From the NCBI RefSeq assembly GCF_010500965.1, contig NZ_QVMI01000009.1, positions 85,229 to 149,228 of the forward strand: 64,000 bases of DNA, read 5' to 3'. The DNA comes from Bacteroides sp. 51 (GTDB taxonomy: Bacteria > Bacteroidota > Bacteroidia > Bacteroidales > Bacteroidaceae). Shown piece by piece: positions 14,971 through 23,531 of the stretch (the first letter of the stretch is position 1; every line of letters begins with the position of its first letter). Both the position numbers and the translations under genes were made by a program. The notes beneath the pieces were generated by a model that saw nothing but the letters and a program-made list of their open reading frames with translations, searched no databases and was not told the DNA's origin.

Positions 14971-16281
14971 ATGAAAGAGAAGCATCTGAAATATCTTACA
15001 ATTGCTGCCCTGTGTATCATAGGCCTGCTGCAATTAACATGGATGCTTCATACTTATAGTCTTCAACAACAGGACATTAAGGTAAAAGTTGACAATCTTT
15101 TCTTTGAGGCGGCTGAAAAAGAATTATATTCTCGATATAATGACGCCCTAAAAAATATTCCAGAAGGAGAAGTTCTTGATTTTGGAACGATCTCTGAAGA
15201 TGGACAAAGGACAAATGATTTTCTTTTGTTTCAAGAGTTGTTCAGACGATATGGATCAGAAATATCACTAACTAATCTGGACTCTATCTTTCAAGTAGTA
15301 TTAATGAAAAATGATATTAGATTGAAGACTTCAATATTTTTAATAGAAGGAGACTCTTTGACTAATAAAAGAGTTAGTGCAGATTTCGGCAATATAAAAA
15401 CAGATTTAATCCCAATCAAAAAGGATTACACCTTATATATACAGGCTACTTTGTCTAGTCCTTATAAACTGATTTTAACTCGTATAACTCTTCTGCTTGC
15501 TGCTACTGCTATAATGCTGTTCTTTGTCTCCTATTGCATTATCCTTCAAATTCGTATCATCATCCGCCAGAACCGTATTGCACAACTACGGCAGGATTTT
15601 TCTTATGCTATGGTTCATGATATGAAGACTCCTTTAACTTCAATCATGGTAGGAACCCGAATGCTGGAAAGTGGGAAGCTAGACAACAGTCCTGATAAAA
15701 AGAATACCTATATCCGGATTATGAAAGATGAAATCCAGCATCTTTTAGCATTAACAAATAAAGTCTTGACTATTGCTAAATTGGAAGAGGGAAACATCAC
15801 GTTGGCAAAGCAAGAAGTGTTAATAATGCCAATAGTAAACGATTTGGTCGAAAAATTTATGGCAAAAAAGACCAAAGATATCAAATTTATTACTTATTTT
15901 GCGACAGAAACAGTTTGTGCTGATGCTGAATACTTAAAAGAAGCTATTAGTAATTTAATAGATAATGCTATTAAATATTCTGGAGAATCTGTTGTTATTG
16001 AGATTACCTGTGAAGAAGCTGGAGACTATGACCAGATCAAAGTAAAAGATAACGGCTTTGGAATCTCTCTTAAAGATCAGAGTCTTGTTTTTGAAAAGTT
16101 TGAACGCGGAGCCGCTGTACGACGTTCTTCCAAAGGTGGTGCCACAGGCTTTGGGCTAGGGCTTAATTATGTTCAACAAGTGGTCGCAGCACATGACGGA
16201 ACGGTTATGATTGATAGTATAGAAGGAAAATATAGTGAGTTTACAATTTGTATACCTAAATTAATGGGGGAACTGGAATGA
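14971..16281 (+). CDS. Sensor histidine kinase of the peptide island
   Basis: A 436-residue membrane kinase. It has helix one at about residues 6-27, a periplasmic sensor region of about 135 residues without a recognised domain, and helix two at about 166-196. The HisKA domain has phospho-acceptor H216 in MVHDMKTPLTSIM. The HATPase domain carries NLIDNAIKYS, DNGFGIS and GFGLGLNYV. I chose ATG 14971 because the -7 box lies at 14945-14952; a TTG at 14896 would be upstream of the promoter. The stop overlaps the regulator start by 4 bases (ATGA). Position and the shared operators suggest it controls peptide production and export. Confidence 0.94.
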   Translation: MKEKHLKYLTIAALCIIGLLQLTWMLHTYSLQQQDIKVKVDNLFFEAAEKELYSRYNDALKNIPEGEVLDFGTISEDGQRTNDFLLFQELFRRYGSEISLTNLDSIFQVVLMKNDIRLKTSIFLIEGDSLTNKRVSADFGNIKTDLIPIKKDYTLYIQATLSSPYKLILTRITLLLAATAIMLFFVSYCIILQIRIIIRQNRIAQLRQDFSYAMVHDMKTPLTSIMVGTRMLESGKLDNSPDKKNTYIRIMKDEIQHLLALTNKVLTIAKLEEGNITLAKQEVLIMPIVNDLVEKFMAKKTKDIKFITYFATETVCADAEYLKEAISNLIDNAIKYSGESVVIEITCEEAGDYDQIKVKDNGFGISLKDQSLVFEKFERGAAVRRSSKGGATGFGLGLNYVQQVVAAHDGTVMIDSIEGKYSEFTICIPKLMGELE

Positions 16282-16970
16282 TAAAACTATTATTGGTGGA
16301 GGATGATGTAAATCTGAGTTACATGATCAGAGGCAGTCTTGAAGATATGGTTGGAGGATATGAGGTAATAACTGCACATAATGGAAAGGATGGCATTGCC
16401 TTGTGGAAGAAACATAAACCTGATGTAATTATTGCTGACATTGAAATGCCTGAAATGAATGGCTTTGAAATGGTGGAGAAGATCAGGGCTATAGACGGTG
16501 ATACATTGATACTGTTTGCTTCCGGACGCATTTCTCCTAAAGATGTGTCTGCCGGATATAAATTGGGTGCCAATAATTACGTAAAAAAGCCTTTTGTTCC
16601 GGAAGAGTTGGATCACCATATTAAAGCATTACTTAATTTGAAAAACTGCTTCCGGGCTAGAAATAAGAGCCAGATCCAGAAAATAGGCATCTATTCTTTC
16701 GATGCCATTAATGGAACCCTGAAAGATGCAGGTGGAGAAAGAATTCCTTTAACTTCTACAGAATCCAAAATACTGGAGCTGTTGGTGATGAACAGAGGGG
16801 AAACTATAAAGCGGGAAGATATTCTGGAACAACTCTGGGATGTAGAAGGAAAAGACTATTTTGCCTCCCGGCGTTTTGATACATTTATTACTGTTCTCAG
16901 AAAGAAACTAAATGACCCTTCGGTAAAAATAGAAACCGTTAGAGGGGTAGGGGTGCGCTTGAATGAATAG
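16278..16970 (+). CDS. OmpR-family response regulator of the peptide island
   Basis: A 230-residue regulator. The receiver domain has acidic residues E8-D9-D10, phospho-acceptor D54 in ADIEMPEMNG and the conserved Lys in YVKKPF. The C-terminal winged helix (about residues 130-230) contains LTSTESKILELL and the wing GVGVRLNE. OmpR/PhoB proteins bind tandem direct repeats with 11-bp period, exactly what is seen at sites A-E, so it is the obvious candidate activator. The receiver shows Ala at the usual Thr/Ser-containing FASGR position, a minor variation. It ends convergent with a decayed AraC gene. Confidence 0.94.
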   Translation: MIKLLLVEDDVNLSYMIRGSLEDMVGGYEVITAHNGKDGIALWKKHKPDVIIADIEMPEMNGFEMVEKIRAIDGDTLILFASGRISPKDVSAGYKLGANNYVKKPFVPEELDHHIKALLNLKNCFRARNKSQIQKIGIYSFDAINGTLKDAGGERIPLTSTESKILELLVMNRGETIKREDILEQLWDVEGKDYFASRRFDTFITVLRKKLNDPSVKIETVRGVGVRLNE

Positions 16971-17003
16971 GAAAGATAATTAACCCTTAAAATCCGAAAC
17001 CAT

Positions 17004-17453
17004 CTTACTGTACTGATGTCCCACTTCTATATTCTTTGGGAGTTAACCCTGTATTCTTCTTAAAGTATTGTGTAAAGAACGATGGATTGGGGAAGTTCAA
17101 TTCTTCCGAAATCTGTTGAACTGTCATTTCCGTTGTATTCTTTTGTGAAAACTCTGCCGGGGTAGTGGGTCATTCTTTTGATACATAGCAGCAATTTCAT
17201 AGCAAACCGTAAGCATCATCGATCTCGAAATCTCGTCCTGATATAAATGGCTCTTTCTCTCATCATGTTCTTTCAAGGTATCGCACAACGTAACCAACCG
17301 TTGCAGCTCTTTTGCATCGGGCGAAATGCAGGGATTGCTTTTTATATATAAGAACACGTTTGCCAATGAAGGAAACCGGATGTTCTCCATCCTTTCCAAT
17401 CCGTTATACACAAAGCGTACCTCGCGACCCGCATGGAAACCTGGCAGCGGCAC
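17004..17453 (-). pseudogene. Decayed AraC-family regulator
   Basis: Two pieces of an AraC-type regulator lie in different minus-strand frames. The 5' piece (17453 down to about 17165) encodes part of the N-terminal region, including FLYIKSNPCISPDAKEL and MLTVCYEIAAMYQ. The 3' piece (to the stop at 17004) encodes the second helix-turn-helix, MTVQQISEELNFPNPSFFTQ and TGLTPKEYRS. The first helix-turn-helix, about 70-80 residues, is missing and the frame shifts at the joint near 17140-17165. The normal N terminus is also absent, replaced by a GC-rich hairpin block next to argS. It cannot make a functional DNA-binding protein. Confidence 0.8.
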
Positions 17454-17485
17454 CTTGCCGCAACCTGGGTGCAGCGCCTCGCTGC
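17424..17485. repeat. GC-rich tandem hairpin block at the argS 3' end
   Basis: Short perfect stems with 3-base loops occur in series: GCG/CGC at 17424-17432, GCGGCA/TGCCGC at 17447-17461 and GCAGCG/CGCTGC at 17471-17485. Centres are about 24-26 bp apart. The last stem abuts the argS stop codon. It is richer in GC than its surroundings and truncates the AraC remnant. Confidence 0.6.
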
Positions 17486-19279
17486 CTACATTCTGTTGGG
17501 AACTTCGATGCCCAGCAATCCCATGCCCAGACGTACAACCTTGGCTACATTCGCCGAGAGTGCGATGCGGAAGAGTTTTACTGCCTCGTTCTCTTCGCGC
17601 AGGATACTGTAATCGTGATAGAACTGGTTGTATTCTTTTACCAAATCATAAACATAGTTGGCGATGATAGACGGGCTGTAGTCCGTTCCGGCCTGTTTCA
17701 CGATATTAGCAAACTCTGCTACCAGTTGGATTAGTCCTTCTTCCTTATCGTTCAGTTCAATGTTTGTAGAAAGCGCACTTGGTATTACAATGCCCGCTTC
17801 GGCGGTTTTGCGTAAGATAGATTGGATACGTGCATACGTGTACTGAATGAACGGTCCCGTATTACCGTTAAAGTCGATAGACTCTTTCGGGTTGAAAGTC
17901 ATGTTCTTGCGCGCATCCACTTTCAGGATGAAATATTTTAGTGCCCCCATACCTACGATGCGGGAAATATTGTTTGCTTCCTCTTCCGTGCAACCATCCA
18001 GTTTGCCTAATTCCTGCGATGTTTCTTTGGCTGTGTTTACCATTTCTTGTACCAGGTCGTCGGCATCTACTACAGTTCCTTCGCGCGACTTCATTTTACC
18101 CTCCGGTAGTTCCACCATTCCGTAAGAGAAATGTACCAGGCCTTTACCCCATTCGAAACCAAGTTTGTCAAGTAAAATGGAAAGCACCTGGAAGTGGTAG
18201 TTCTGCTCATTGCCTACCACATAGATCATTTTATTGATTGGGAAATCGTCAAAACGCAGTTTCGCGGTACCGATGTCCTGTGTCATGTACACAGAAGTGC
18301 CGTCGGCACGTAAAAGCAGCTTGTGGTCAAGTCCCTCCGCGGTAAGATCCGCCCAAACAGAACCATCTTCCTTTTTGTAGAAAGAACCCTTTTCAAGACC
18401 TTCAAGTACCTTATCTTTTCCTTCGAGGTAAGTTTCCGATTCGTAGTATATCTTATCAAAGCTTACGCCCAGTTTCTTGTATGTCTCGTCGAACCCTTCG
18501 TATACCCAGCCGTTCATCATCGACCATAGAGCACGTACTTCGGCGTCGCCTGCTTCCCATTTCACAAGCATCTCACGGGCTTCGTTCATCAGTGGAGATG
18601 CAGCTTCGGCCTCTTCCTTGCTCATGCCCTTTTCCATAAGTCCGGCTACTTCCGCTTTGTAATGCTTATCGAAAGCAACATAGTAATCGCCCACCAGGTG
18701 ATCGCCTTTTTTACCAGACGATTCGGGCGTTTCGCCATTGCCATACTTTTGCCATGCCAGCATGGATTTGCAGATATGGATACCGCGGTCGTTTACAATA
18801 TTGGTTTTCACCACCTTATTTCCGTTGGCTGCTACGATATTTGCCAGGGCATTGCCCAGCAGATTGTTGCGAACGTGTCCGAGGTGGAGCGGTTTATTGG
18901 TATTGGGCGATGAATATTCGATCATAACCAGCGGAGATGCTTCGGTCACCGGAGTAATTCCGTACTCGTTGTTGGCGTGAACCCCATTTAGCATTTCAAT
19001 CCATGTTGCCGAAGCGATGGTTAGGTTCAGAAACCCTTTGATTACGTTGAATCGGGCTACGGATGGTTCGTTGTTTTGCAGATATTCGCCAATTTCCTGG
19101 GCTGTTTGTTCAGGGCCTTTTCTGGACGCTCTCAAAAAAGGAAAAACAACCAGTGTAAGGTGTCCTTCGAATTCCTTTTTTGTTTTTTGCAGTTGCACTT
19201 GTTCTGCCTGTACGTCTTGTCCGTACAGTGTTTTTATTCCCTGAATAACGGAATCTACGAGTTTTTTCTCCATATTCAT
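17486..19279 (-). CDS. argS: Arginyl-tRNA synthetase
   Basis: A 597-residue class I aminoacyl-tRNA synthetase that charges tRNA-Arg with arginine. It shows the N-terminal Add-1 domain, the HIGH-type signature in SPNTNKPLHLGHVRNN, the KMSKS-like loop MKSREGT and the C-terminal DALR anticodon-binding region. I chose ATG 19279 (MNMEKKLVDS); a TATCTTTG -7 box at 19303-19310 lies just upstream, so the longer frame to 19477, which runs through a palindrome array, is not translated. ATG 19273 is an alternative. The gene is intact and apparently monocistronic. Confidence 0.97.
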   Translation of the reverse strand: MNMEKKLVDSVIQGIKTLYGQDVQAEQVQLQKTKKEFEGHLTLVVFPFLRASRKGPEQTAQEIGEYLQNNEPSVARFNVIKGFLNLTIASATWIEMLNGVHANNEYGITPVTEASPLVMIEYSSPNTNKPLHLGHVRNNLLGNALANIVAANGNKVVKTNIVNDRGIHICKSMLAWQKYGNGETPESSGKKGDHLVGDYYVAFDKHYKAEVAGLMEKGMSKEEAEAASPLMNEAREMLVKWEAGDAEVRALWSMMNGWVYEGFDETYKKLGVSFDKIYYESETYLEGKDKVLEGLEKGSFYKKEDGSVWADLTAEGLDHKLLLRADGTSVYMTQDIGTAKLRFDDFPINKMIYVVGNEQNYHFQVLSILLDKLGFEWGKGLVHFSYGMVELPEGKMKSREGTVVDADDLVQEMVNTAKETSQELGKLDGCTEEEANNISRIVGMGALKYFILKVDARKNMTFNPKESIDFNGNTGPFIQYTYARIQSILRKTAEAGIVIPSALSTNIELNDKEEGLIQLVAEFANIVKQAGTDYSPSIIANYVYDLVKEYNQFYHDYSILREENEAVKLFRIALSANVAKVVRLGMGLLGIEVPNRM

Positions 19280-19302
19280 ATTGATCTGTCTTTTTCTGCG
19301 TG

Positions 19303-19310
19303 CAAAGATA
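19303..19310 (-). promoter_or_regulatory. Putative argS -7 element
   Basis: TATCTTTG on the minus strand matches TAnnTTTG and lies 23 bases before the argS start. Confidence 0.65.
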
Positions 19311-19427
19311 GTTATTTTATTTCTATCTGAGAAAGAGAGTGCCAGTGCAACATTTTCTGTCTTTCTATGGAAAATGCGTTGGGATGCATTTATGTTGTGT
19401 AAAGATACAATAACGAAACCTTCCAAT

Positions 19428-19508
19428 ACACCCGGGTCTATCAGGTCCATACACCCGGGTGTAAAGGTCGGGAACACCCGGGTCTATCTGACGCATACAC
19501 CCGGGTGT
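19428..19508. repeat. Palindrome array 2 (four units, 23-bp period)
   Basis: Four copies of ACACCCGGGT(G/C)T occur with CCCGGG at 19431, 19454, 19477 and 19500, exactly 23 bp apart with 11-bp spacers. Spacers one and three resemble each other (ATCAGGTCCAT, ATCTGACGCAT). The array lies about 120-200 bp upstream of the argS promoter. The following 19509-19777 stretch has no recognisable gene. Confidence 0.9.
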
Positions 19509-19777
19509 ACGAAAGGTTCTTGCGGTTTCTTCGAAGGTGAACTCAATTGGACTTTCGCTAGATATCCATTGGAACAAAGACCTCCGGCTTGTACTTCTTG
19601 GTGTTTATAAAGCTTACTTTTTGCGAGTGATACTTCTGATACTACCGTGAGAGTTTATGAGGAAATGTTGTTGCGGTAATCGCCTGTCGTTTAGTGGGTT
19701 ATCCTACTCTGCGTGACTTGTGACGCTTTTTGAGCAAAAAAACGTTCTGAATAGAGAATTTGGTTGATTTTAAAAAC

Positions 19778-20005
19778 GGGCATTCGCATTAAATGATCAT
19801 TGAAGCCAGAAAAGAATAGCGTAAAACGGATTGGAAATGAATTAAAAGTAAATGGTTAACTGTAGGGGCGGTTCGCGAACCGCCCAATGCACAGAATACA
19901 CAGGAAACCATTTTCGGGCGGTTCGCGAACCGCCCCTACAGTAAATCATTTACATCAAAACCCTACAGAAAGGAATATACCCCTATCGTTTTAATGCGAA
20001 TGCCC
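19778..20005. repeat. Nested inverted-repeat element (MITE-like) with GGTTCGCGAACC ends inside
   Basis: Outer arms 19778-19793 and 19990-20005 are a perfect 16-bp inverted repeat. Inside, 19859-19942 is an 84-bp element whose ends are inverted copies of a GTAGGGGCGG-GGTTCGCGAACC-GCCC block; its flanks (GTAAATG...CATTTAC) extend the inverted repeat. The same inner element occurs at 31250-31329 and begins at 63988. No coding capacity is seen. Confidence 0.85.
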
Positions 20006-20019
20006 TGTTTTCAAAAAAC

Positions 20020-20055
20020 AAAGGACTCGTTTTTGCTGAGAAAAACAAGTCCTTT
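20020..20055 (-). terminator. Terminator of the HU gene
   Basis: Stem AAAGGACT/AGTCCTTT extended by GTTTTT/AAAAAC, 24 bases after the stop. On the minus strand it is followed by a T-rich run (20012-20019). Confidence 0.85.
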
Positions 20056-20078
20056 CATTTCTTTTACCAGGATAAATC

Positions 20079-20351
20079 TTATTCGATAGCGTCAGATAAT
20101 TCAGCGCCAGGTCTAAATTTAGCCACTTTTTTAGCCGGTATTTGAATTGGCTTTTTAGTTGCAGGGTTGATGCCTGTTCTAGCTTGTCTTTCGGCTACAC
20201 TGAAAGTACCGAAACCGATCAAAGAAACACGATCACCAGCTTTCAAAGATTTTGTCACTGCAGAAACAAAAGCGTCGAGGGCTTTTTTTGAGTCAACTTT
20301 GCTCAAACCTGATTGTTCTGCGATAGCGCTAATTAGTTCAGCTTTATTCAT
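20079..20351 (-). CDS. HU-family DNA-binding protein
   Basis: A 90-residue nucleoid protein. It begins MNKAELISAIAEQSGLSK and has the helical dimerisation part followed by the signature GFGTFSVAERQARTG and the DNA-grasping arm NPATKKPIQIP with its conserved Pro. It ends in the KFRPGAELSDAIE region. HU dimers bend DNA and compact the chromosome. Length is exactly that of the family. It has its own promoter with both consensus elements and its own terminator. Confidence 0.97.
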   Translation of the reverse strand: MNKAELISAIAEQSGLSKVDSKKALDAFVSAVTKSLKAGDRVSLIGFGTFSVAERQARTGINPATKKPIQIPAKKVAKFRPGAELSDAIE

Positions 20352-20411
20352 AACTCGTAATGATTAATTAATTATATGTGTTAAAAAGTAGATTCTCAGG
20401 CAAATACCTTA

Positions 20412-20442
20412 CAAATATAGACTAACAAATCAAAAAATCAAA
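20412..20442 (-). promoter_or_regulatory. Consensus promoter of the HU gene
   Basis: On the minus strand a -33 TTTG (20439-20442) and a -7 TATATTTG (20412-20419) are separated by 19 bp, the canonical spacing for the Bacteroidota primary sigma factor. It contrasts with the peptide-island promoters, which lack the -33 element. Confidence 0.8.
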
Positions 20443-20572
20443 TAGATTACTGAAAAAATACTTCTTTTTCCACAAAAAAAATAAATACAGAATGGTTTTT
20501 CTGTTATGGAACAGAATTTATTCGTATTTTTGCCCCATACGCTTTGTAACAGAATGATTAGCAGAAGTAAAT

Positions 20573-21253
20573 ATGATGCCTACAGTAACTAAGAACTTAA
20601 TTATAATAAACGCTCTTCTTTTTCTTGCCACCTTCGTCCTCGAACAACGATTTGGAATAGATCTGAATGATATATTAGGGCTTCACTTCTTTTTAGCAGA
20701 CAAATTTAATCCGGCGCAGCTCTTTACGTATATGTTTATGCATGGCGGCCTGTCGCATGTGTTCTTTAATATGTTTGCCGTGTGGATGTTTGGCCGTGTG
20801 TTGGAACAAGTTTGGGGTCCCAAACGTTTCTTATTTTACTATATCCTTTGCGGTGTAGGAGCCGGAATTGTACAGGAGATTGTACAGTTTATACATTACG
20901 AAGCCGTGTTGTCCACTTATGCTAACGTCGATCTGGGTGGCCGCATTGTCCCCATGGCAGATTACCTGAATCTTATGGTGACGGTTGGCGCCTCGGGTGC
21001 TGTATACGCCATTCTGTTAGCATTCGGTATGCTTTTCCCGAACCAGCAGTTGTTTATCATCCCGTTCCCATTCCCGATCAAGGCCAAGTATTTTGTGATT
21101 GGTTATGCGGTACTGGAACTCTATCTGGGACTGTCGAACAATGCGAACGATAACGTGGCTCACTTCGCCCACCTGGGAGGTATGATCTTTGGGTTTATCC
21201 TGATAATGTATTGGAGAAAAAAGAATCGAAACAATGGGACATATTATAGCTGA
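20573..21253 (+). CDS. Rhomboid intramembrane serine protease
   Basis: A 226-residue protein with six membrane helices. The catalytic Ser is S141 in VTVGASGAVY and the catalytic His is H200 in HFAHLGGMIFG; the HGGLSHVFFNM loop is typical. Rhomboids cut transmembrane segments of other proteins. Start at 20573 (MMPTV) or 20576. A TATTTTTG -7 box lies at 20525-20532. It overlaps the next rhomboid by 20 bases. The rhomboid-rhomboid-EEP arrangement looks like one operon. Confidence 0.94.
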   Translation: MMPTVTKNLIIINALLFLATFVLEQRFGIDLNDILGLHFFLADKFNPAQLFTYMFMHGGLSHVFFNMFAVWMFGRVLEQVWGPKRFLFYYILCGVGAGIVQEIVQFIHYEAVLSTYANVDLGGRIVPMADYLNLMVTVGASGAVYAILLAFGMLFPNQQLFIIPFPFPIKAKYFVIGYAVLELYLGLSNNANDNVAHFAHLGGMIFGFILIMYWRKKNRNNGTYYS

Positions 21254-22139
21254 TCTTAAACAGGCTTTTAAGCGGGGTAACATCGTTATCCAGCTTGTAT
21301 TCATAAACGTAGGGGTCTTCATCGTGACCTCTCTTTTGTCTGTATTCTTTGTATTATTCAACAGAAGCGCCGGGCCGATACTCCAGTACTTCGAACTTCC
21401 CGCATCCATAGAACGATTTATATACCAACCGTGGTCGTTGATCACTTACATGTTTATGCATGCCGATATCCTGCATATCCTGTTTAATATGCTGTGGCTG
21501 TATTGGTTTGGAGCTATATTCCTATACTTCTTTACGAGTAAACATCTGCGGGGAATCTATATCTTCGGCGGACTTTGTGGCGGACTGCTTTACATACTCT
21601 CTTATAACGTATTCCCTTATTTTGCCGATGCCGTTGGTGCTTCCGTAATGGTTGGCGCTTCCGCATCTATTCTGGCCATTGTAACTGCTGCCGCTTATCG
21701 CGAGCCGAATTATACCATACGTTTGTTGCTGATCGGAAACGTACGCTTGAAGTATCTGGCCCTGTTTGTTGTCTTAACCGATTTACTATTCCTCACCTCG
21801 GGCAATGCCGGTGGACATATTGCACACTTAGGTGGCGCATTGGCCGGACTCTGGTTTGCTGCCAGCCTAAGCAAAGGAGTCGATATTACCGGATGGATCA
21901 ACAAAATACTAGATGCTTTCGTTTCCCTTTTCAACAAGAAAACCTGGCAACGTAAGCCTAAAATGAAAGTGCATTATGGCAATGGCAAAACAAATCGTGA
22001 AAAAGACTACGATTATAATGCACAAAAGAAGGCGCAATCCGATGAGATTGATCGTATACTGGATAAGTTGAAGAAGTCCGGCTACGATAGTCTTACGACA
22101 GAGGAAAAGAAAAGTTTGTTTGACGCGAGTAAAAGATAA
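21234..22139 (+). CDS. Rhomboid-family protease with C-terminal cytoplasmic tail
   Basis: A 301-residue second rhomboid. The catalytic Ser is S143 (VMVGASASIL) and the His is H198 (HIAHLGGALAG), with HADILHILFNM in the first loop. After the last helix, about 90 residues form a charged cytoplasmic tail (KPKMKVHYGNGK, DEIDRILDKLKKSGYDSLT), a DUF6576-like extension common in this family in Bacteroidota. It starts within the previous rhomboid and ends 3 bases before the EEP gene, so translation is probably coupled. Confidence 0.92.
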   Translation: MGHIIADLKQAFKRGNIVIQLVFINVGVFIVTSLLSVFFVLFNRSAGPILQYFELPASIERFIYQPWSLITYMFMHADILHILFNMLWLYWFGAIFLYFFTSKHLRGIYIFGGLCGGLLYILSYNVFPYFADAVGASVMVGASASILAIVTAAAYREPNYTIRLLLIGNVRLKYLALFVVLTDLLFLTSGNAGGHIAHLGGALAGLWFAASLSKGVDITGWINKILDAFVSLFNKKTWQRKPKMKVHYGNGKTNREKDYDYNAQKKAQSDEIDRILDKLKKSGYDSLTTEEKKSLFDASKR

Positions 22140-22142
22140 TTA

Positions 22143-23234
22143 ATGAAGCATTTGGGACGGTTGGCCACTATCATTATGCTGACCATAAACTTAATTACCA
22201 TCGGACTGCTTTTGTTTGCTGCTTACAGTCCAAACGTTGACCCGGAACTTCACCCTTTGCGTGCCTGCATGGGGCTTACTTTCCCTGTATTCCTGGTTCT
22301 AAACTCTTGCTTCCTGGTCTTCTGGCTTATTTTCCGCTACCGGCTGGCGTTGGTTCCTCTGATTGGTTTCCTGCTTTGCGCCTCACCCATCAGAACCTAT
22401 ATGCCGATTAACTTCCGTACAAGCAATGTGCCCGAAGGGTCAATCAAGATACTCTCTTATAATGTAATGGCTTTCGGCGATCTCCGGAAAACAGCCGGAA
22501 AGAATCCGGTATTGGATTATCTGAAAGAAAGTGACGCCGATATCATTTGCATGCAAGAGTATACGGTGACCCCAAACCGGAAATACGTTACGCAGGATAA
22601 TATAGATAAGGTTTTGAAGGCTTATCCCTACAAGCATATTCAGCAGGTAGGCGTAAAAGGTTCTTCCAACGGACTGGCTTGTTACTCGAAATATCCGATC
22701 CTGCGGACCAGACGGGTGGAGTATGCCAGTAATAATAATGGAAGCATAGTCTATGAAATTGCCATAGGTAAAGATACGGTAACGCTGATCAATAATCATC
22801 TGGAATCTAATAAACTGACCGCTTTAGATAAAGAAGTGTATGAAGAAATACTAACCGTTCCTGAGGCTGATAAGGTAAAGAAAGGCGTTTGGCATTTATT
22901 GCAGAAACTAGGTGATGCACAGCAGATTCGTGCCACTCAGGCGCGCGCCGTGGCCGAAGAAGTGAAGAAGTCGCGTTATCCATATGTCGTGGTTTGTGGT
23001 GACTTCAACGATAGCCCCATCTCGTATGCTCATCAAACAATATCGCAGAATCTGGACGATGCGTTCAGAACCTCCGGCAGTGGTTTAGGTATCTCGTATA
23101 ATCAGAATAAATTCTATTTCCGGATTGACCATATACTGACAAGTAGAAACCTGAAAGCGTATAACTGTACGGTAGATCGTTCAATCAAAAGCTCCGATCA
23201 CTATCCGATCTGGACTTATGTGGGTAAACGATAG
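22143..23234 (+). CDS. Membrane-anchored endonuclease/exonuclease/phosphatase family protein
   Basis: A 363-residue protein with three N-terminal membrane helices (about residues 8-28, 42-63 and 67-84). An EEP fold follows: KILSYNVMAFG, the metal-binding Glu in CMQEYT, NNHLES, VVCGDFNDSP and the terminal SDHYPIW with the catalytic Asp-His. EEP enzymes cleave phosphodiester bonds in DNA, lipids or nucleotides; the substrate here is not evident. The catalytic domain would face the periplasm or cytoplasm next to the membrane. It is co-transcribed with the two rhomboids. Confidence 0.88.
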   Translation: MKHLGRLATIIMLTINLITIGLLLFAAYSPNVDPELHPLRACMGLTFPVFLVLNSCFLVFWLIFRYRLALVPLIGFLLCASPIRTYMPINFRTSNVPEGSIKILSYNVMAFGDLRKTAGKNPVLDYLKESDADIICMQEYTVTPNRKYVTQDNIDKVLKAYPYKHIQQVGVKGSSNGLACYSKYPILRTRRVEYASNNNGSIVYEIAIGKDTVTLINNHLESNKLTALDKEVYEEILTVPEADKVKKGVWHLLQKLGDAQQIRATQARAVAEEVKKSRYPYVVVCGDFNDSPISYAHQTISQNLDDAFRTSGSGLGISYNQNKFYFRIDHILTSRNLKAYNCTVDRSIKSSDHYPIWTYVGKR

Positions 23235-23303
23235 CAGGGCGGAGATTGGGAAGTGGTTTAGGTAAAGGCTTTTAGCGTATAACGGGTTGGGAATGAATAT
23301 ATT

Positions 23304-23444
23304 GCTCCCACCACCCCGCCCTTTGGGCACCCCTCCTTGGGCAGGAGGGGAGTTTGGCTGCGCAGCCTGACAAATAGCCCATGCGGCATCGAACTCTCCT
23401 CCTGCCCGAGGAGGAGTACCCCGTAGGGGGGAGGTGGTGGGAGC
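23304..23444. repeat. MITE-like inverted repeat, CCACCACC type
   Basis: A 141-bp element. The ends GCTCCCACCACC and GGTGGTGGGAGC are complementary. Inner arms (CCTCCTTGGGCAGGAGG, CTCCTCCTGCCCGAGGAGG) can also pair, and the core contains CTGCGCAGCCT and CATGCGGC. It has the same architecture and shared core words as 45406-45529. It fills most of the gap between the EEP and peptidase genes. Confidence 0.75.
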
Positions 23445-23492
23445 GATTGAACAAAACCATTTCCTACAGAAATAATTAAAACCAATTAAAAT

Positions 23493-23531
23493 ATGAAGAA
23501 ATAATTAACTATCCTAACTGCATGTTGTATG
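23493..23531 (+). other. Interrupted start of the peptidase lipoprotein signal
   Basis: ATG AAG AAA at 23493 is in frame with the peptidase but is followed by TAA at 23502-23504. Reading through that one codon gives MKK-stop-LTILTACCMIYSC, a good lipoprotein signal. Translation otherwise restarts at ATG 23529, which removes most of the signal. Confidence 0.75.

Noticed and set aside
7433-16970. Modified RiPP cluster (radical SAM or lanthionine type)
   Set aside because: The leaders resemble Bacteroidales GG precursors sometimes linked to radical SAM enzymes, but no radical SAM, LanM-type or YcaO gene is present in the window.
19280-19477. A 66-codon N-terminal extension of argS
   Set aside because: It would read through palindrome array 2 and lies upstream of the -7 box at 19303-19310; the family start is at 19279 or 19273.
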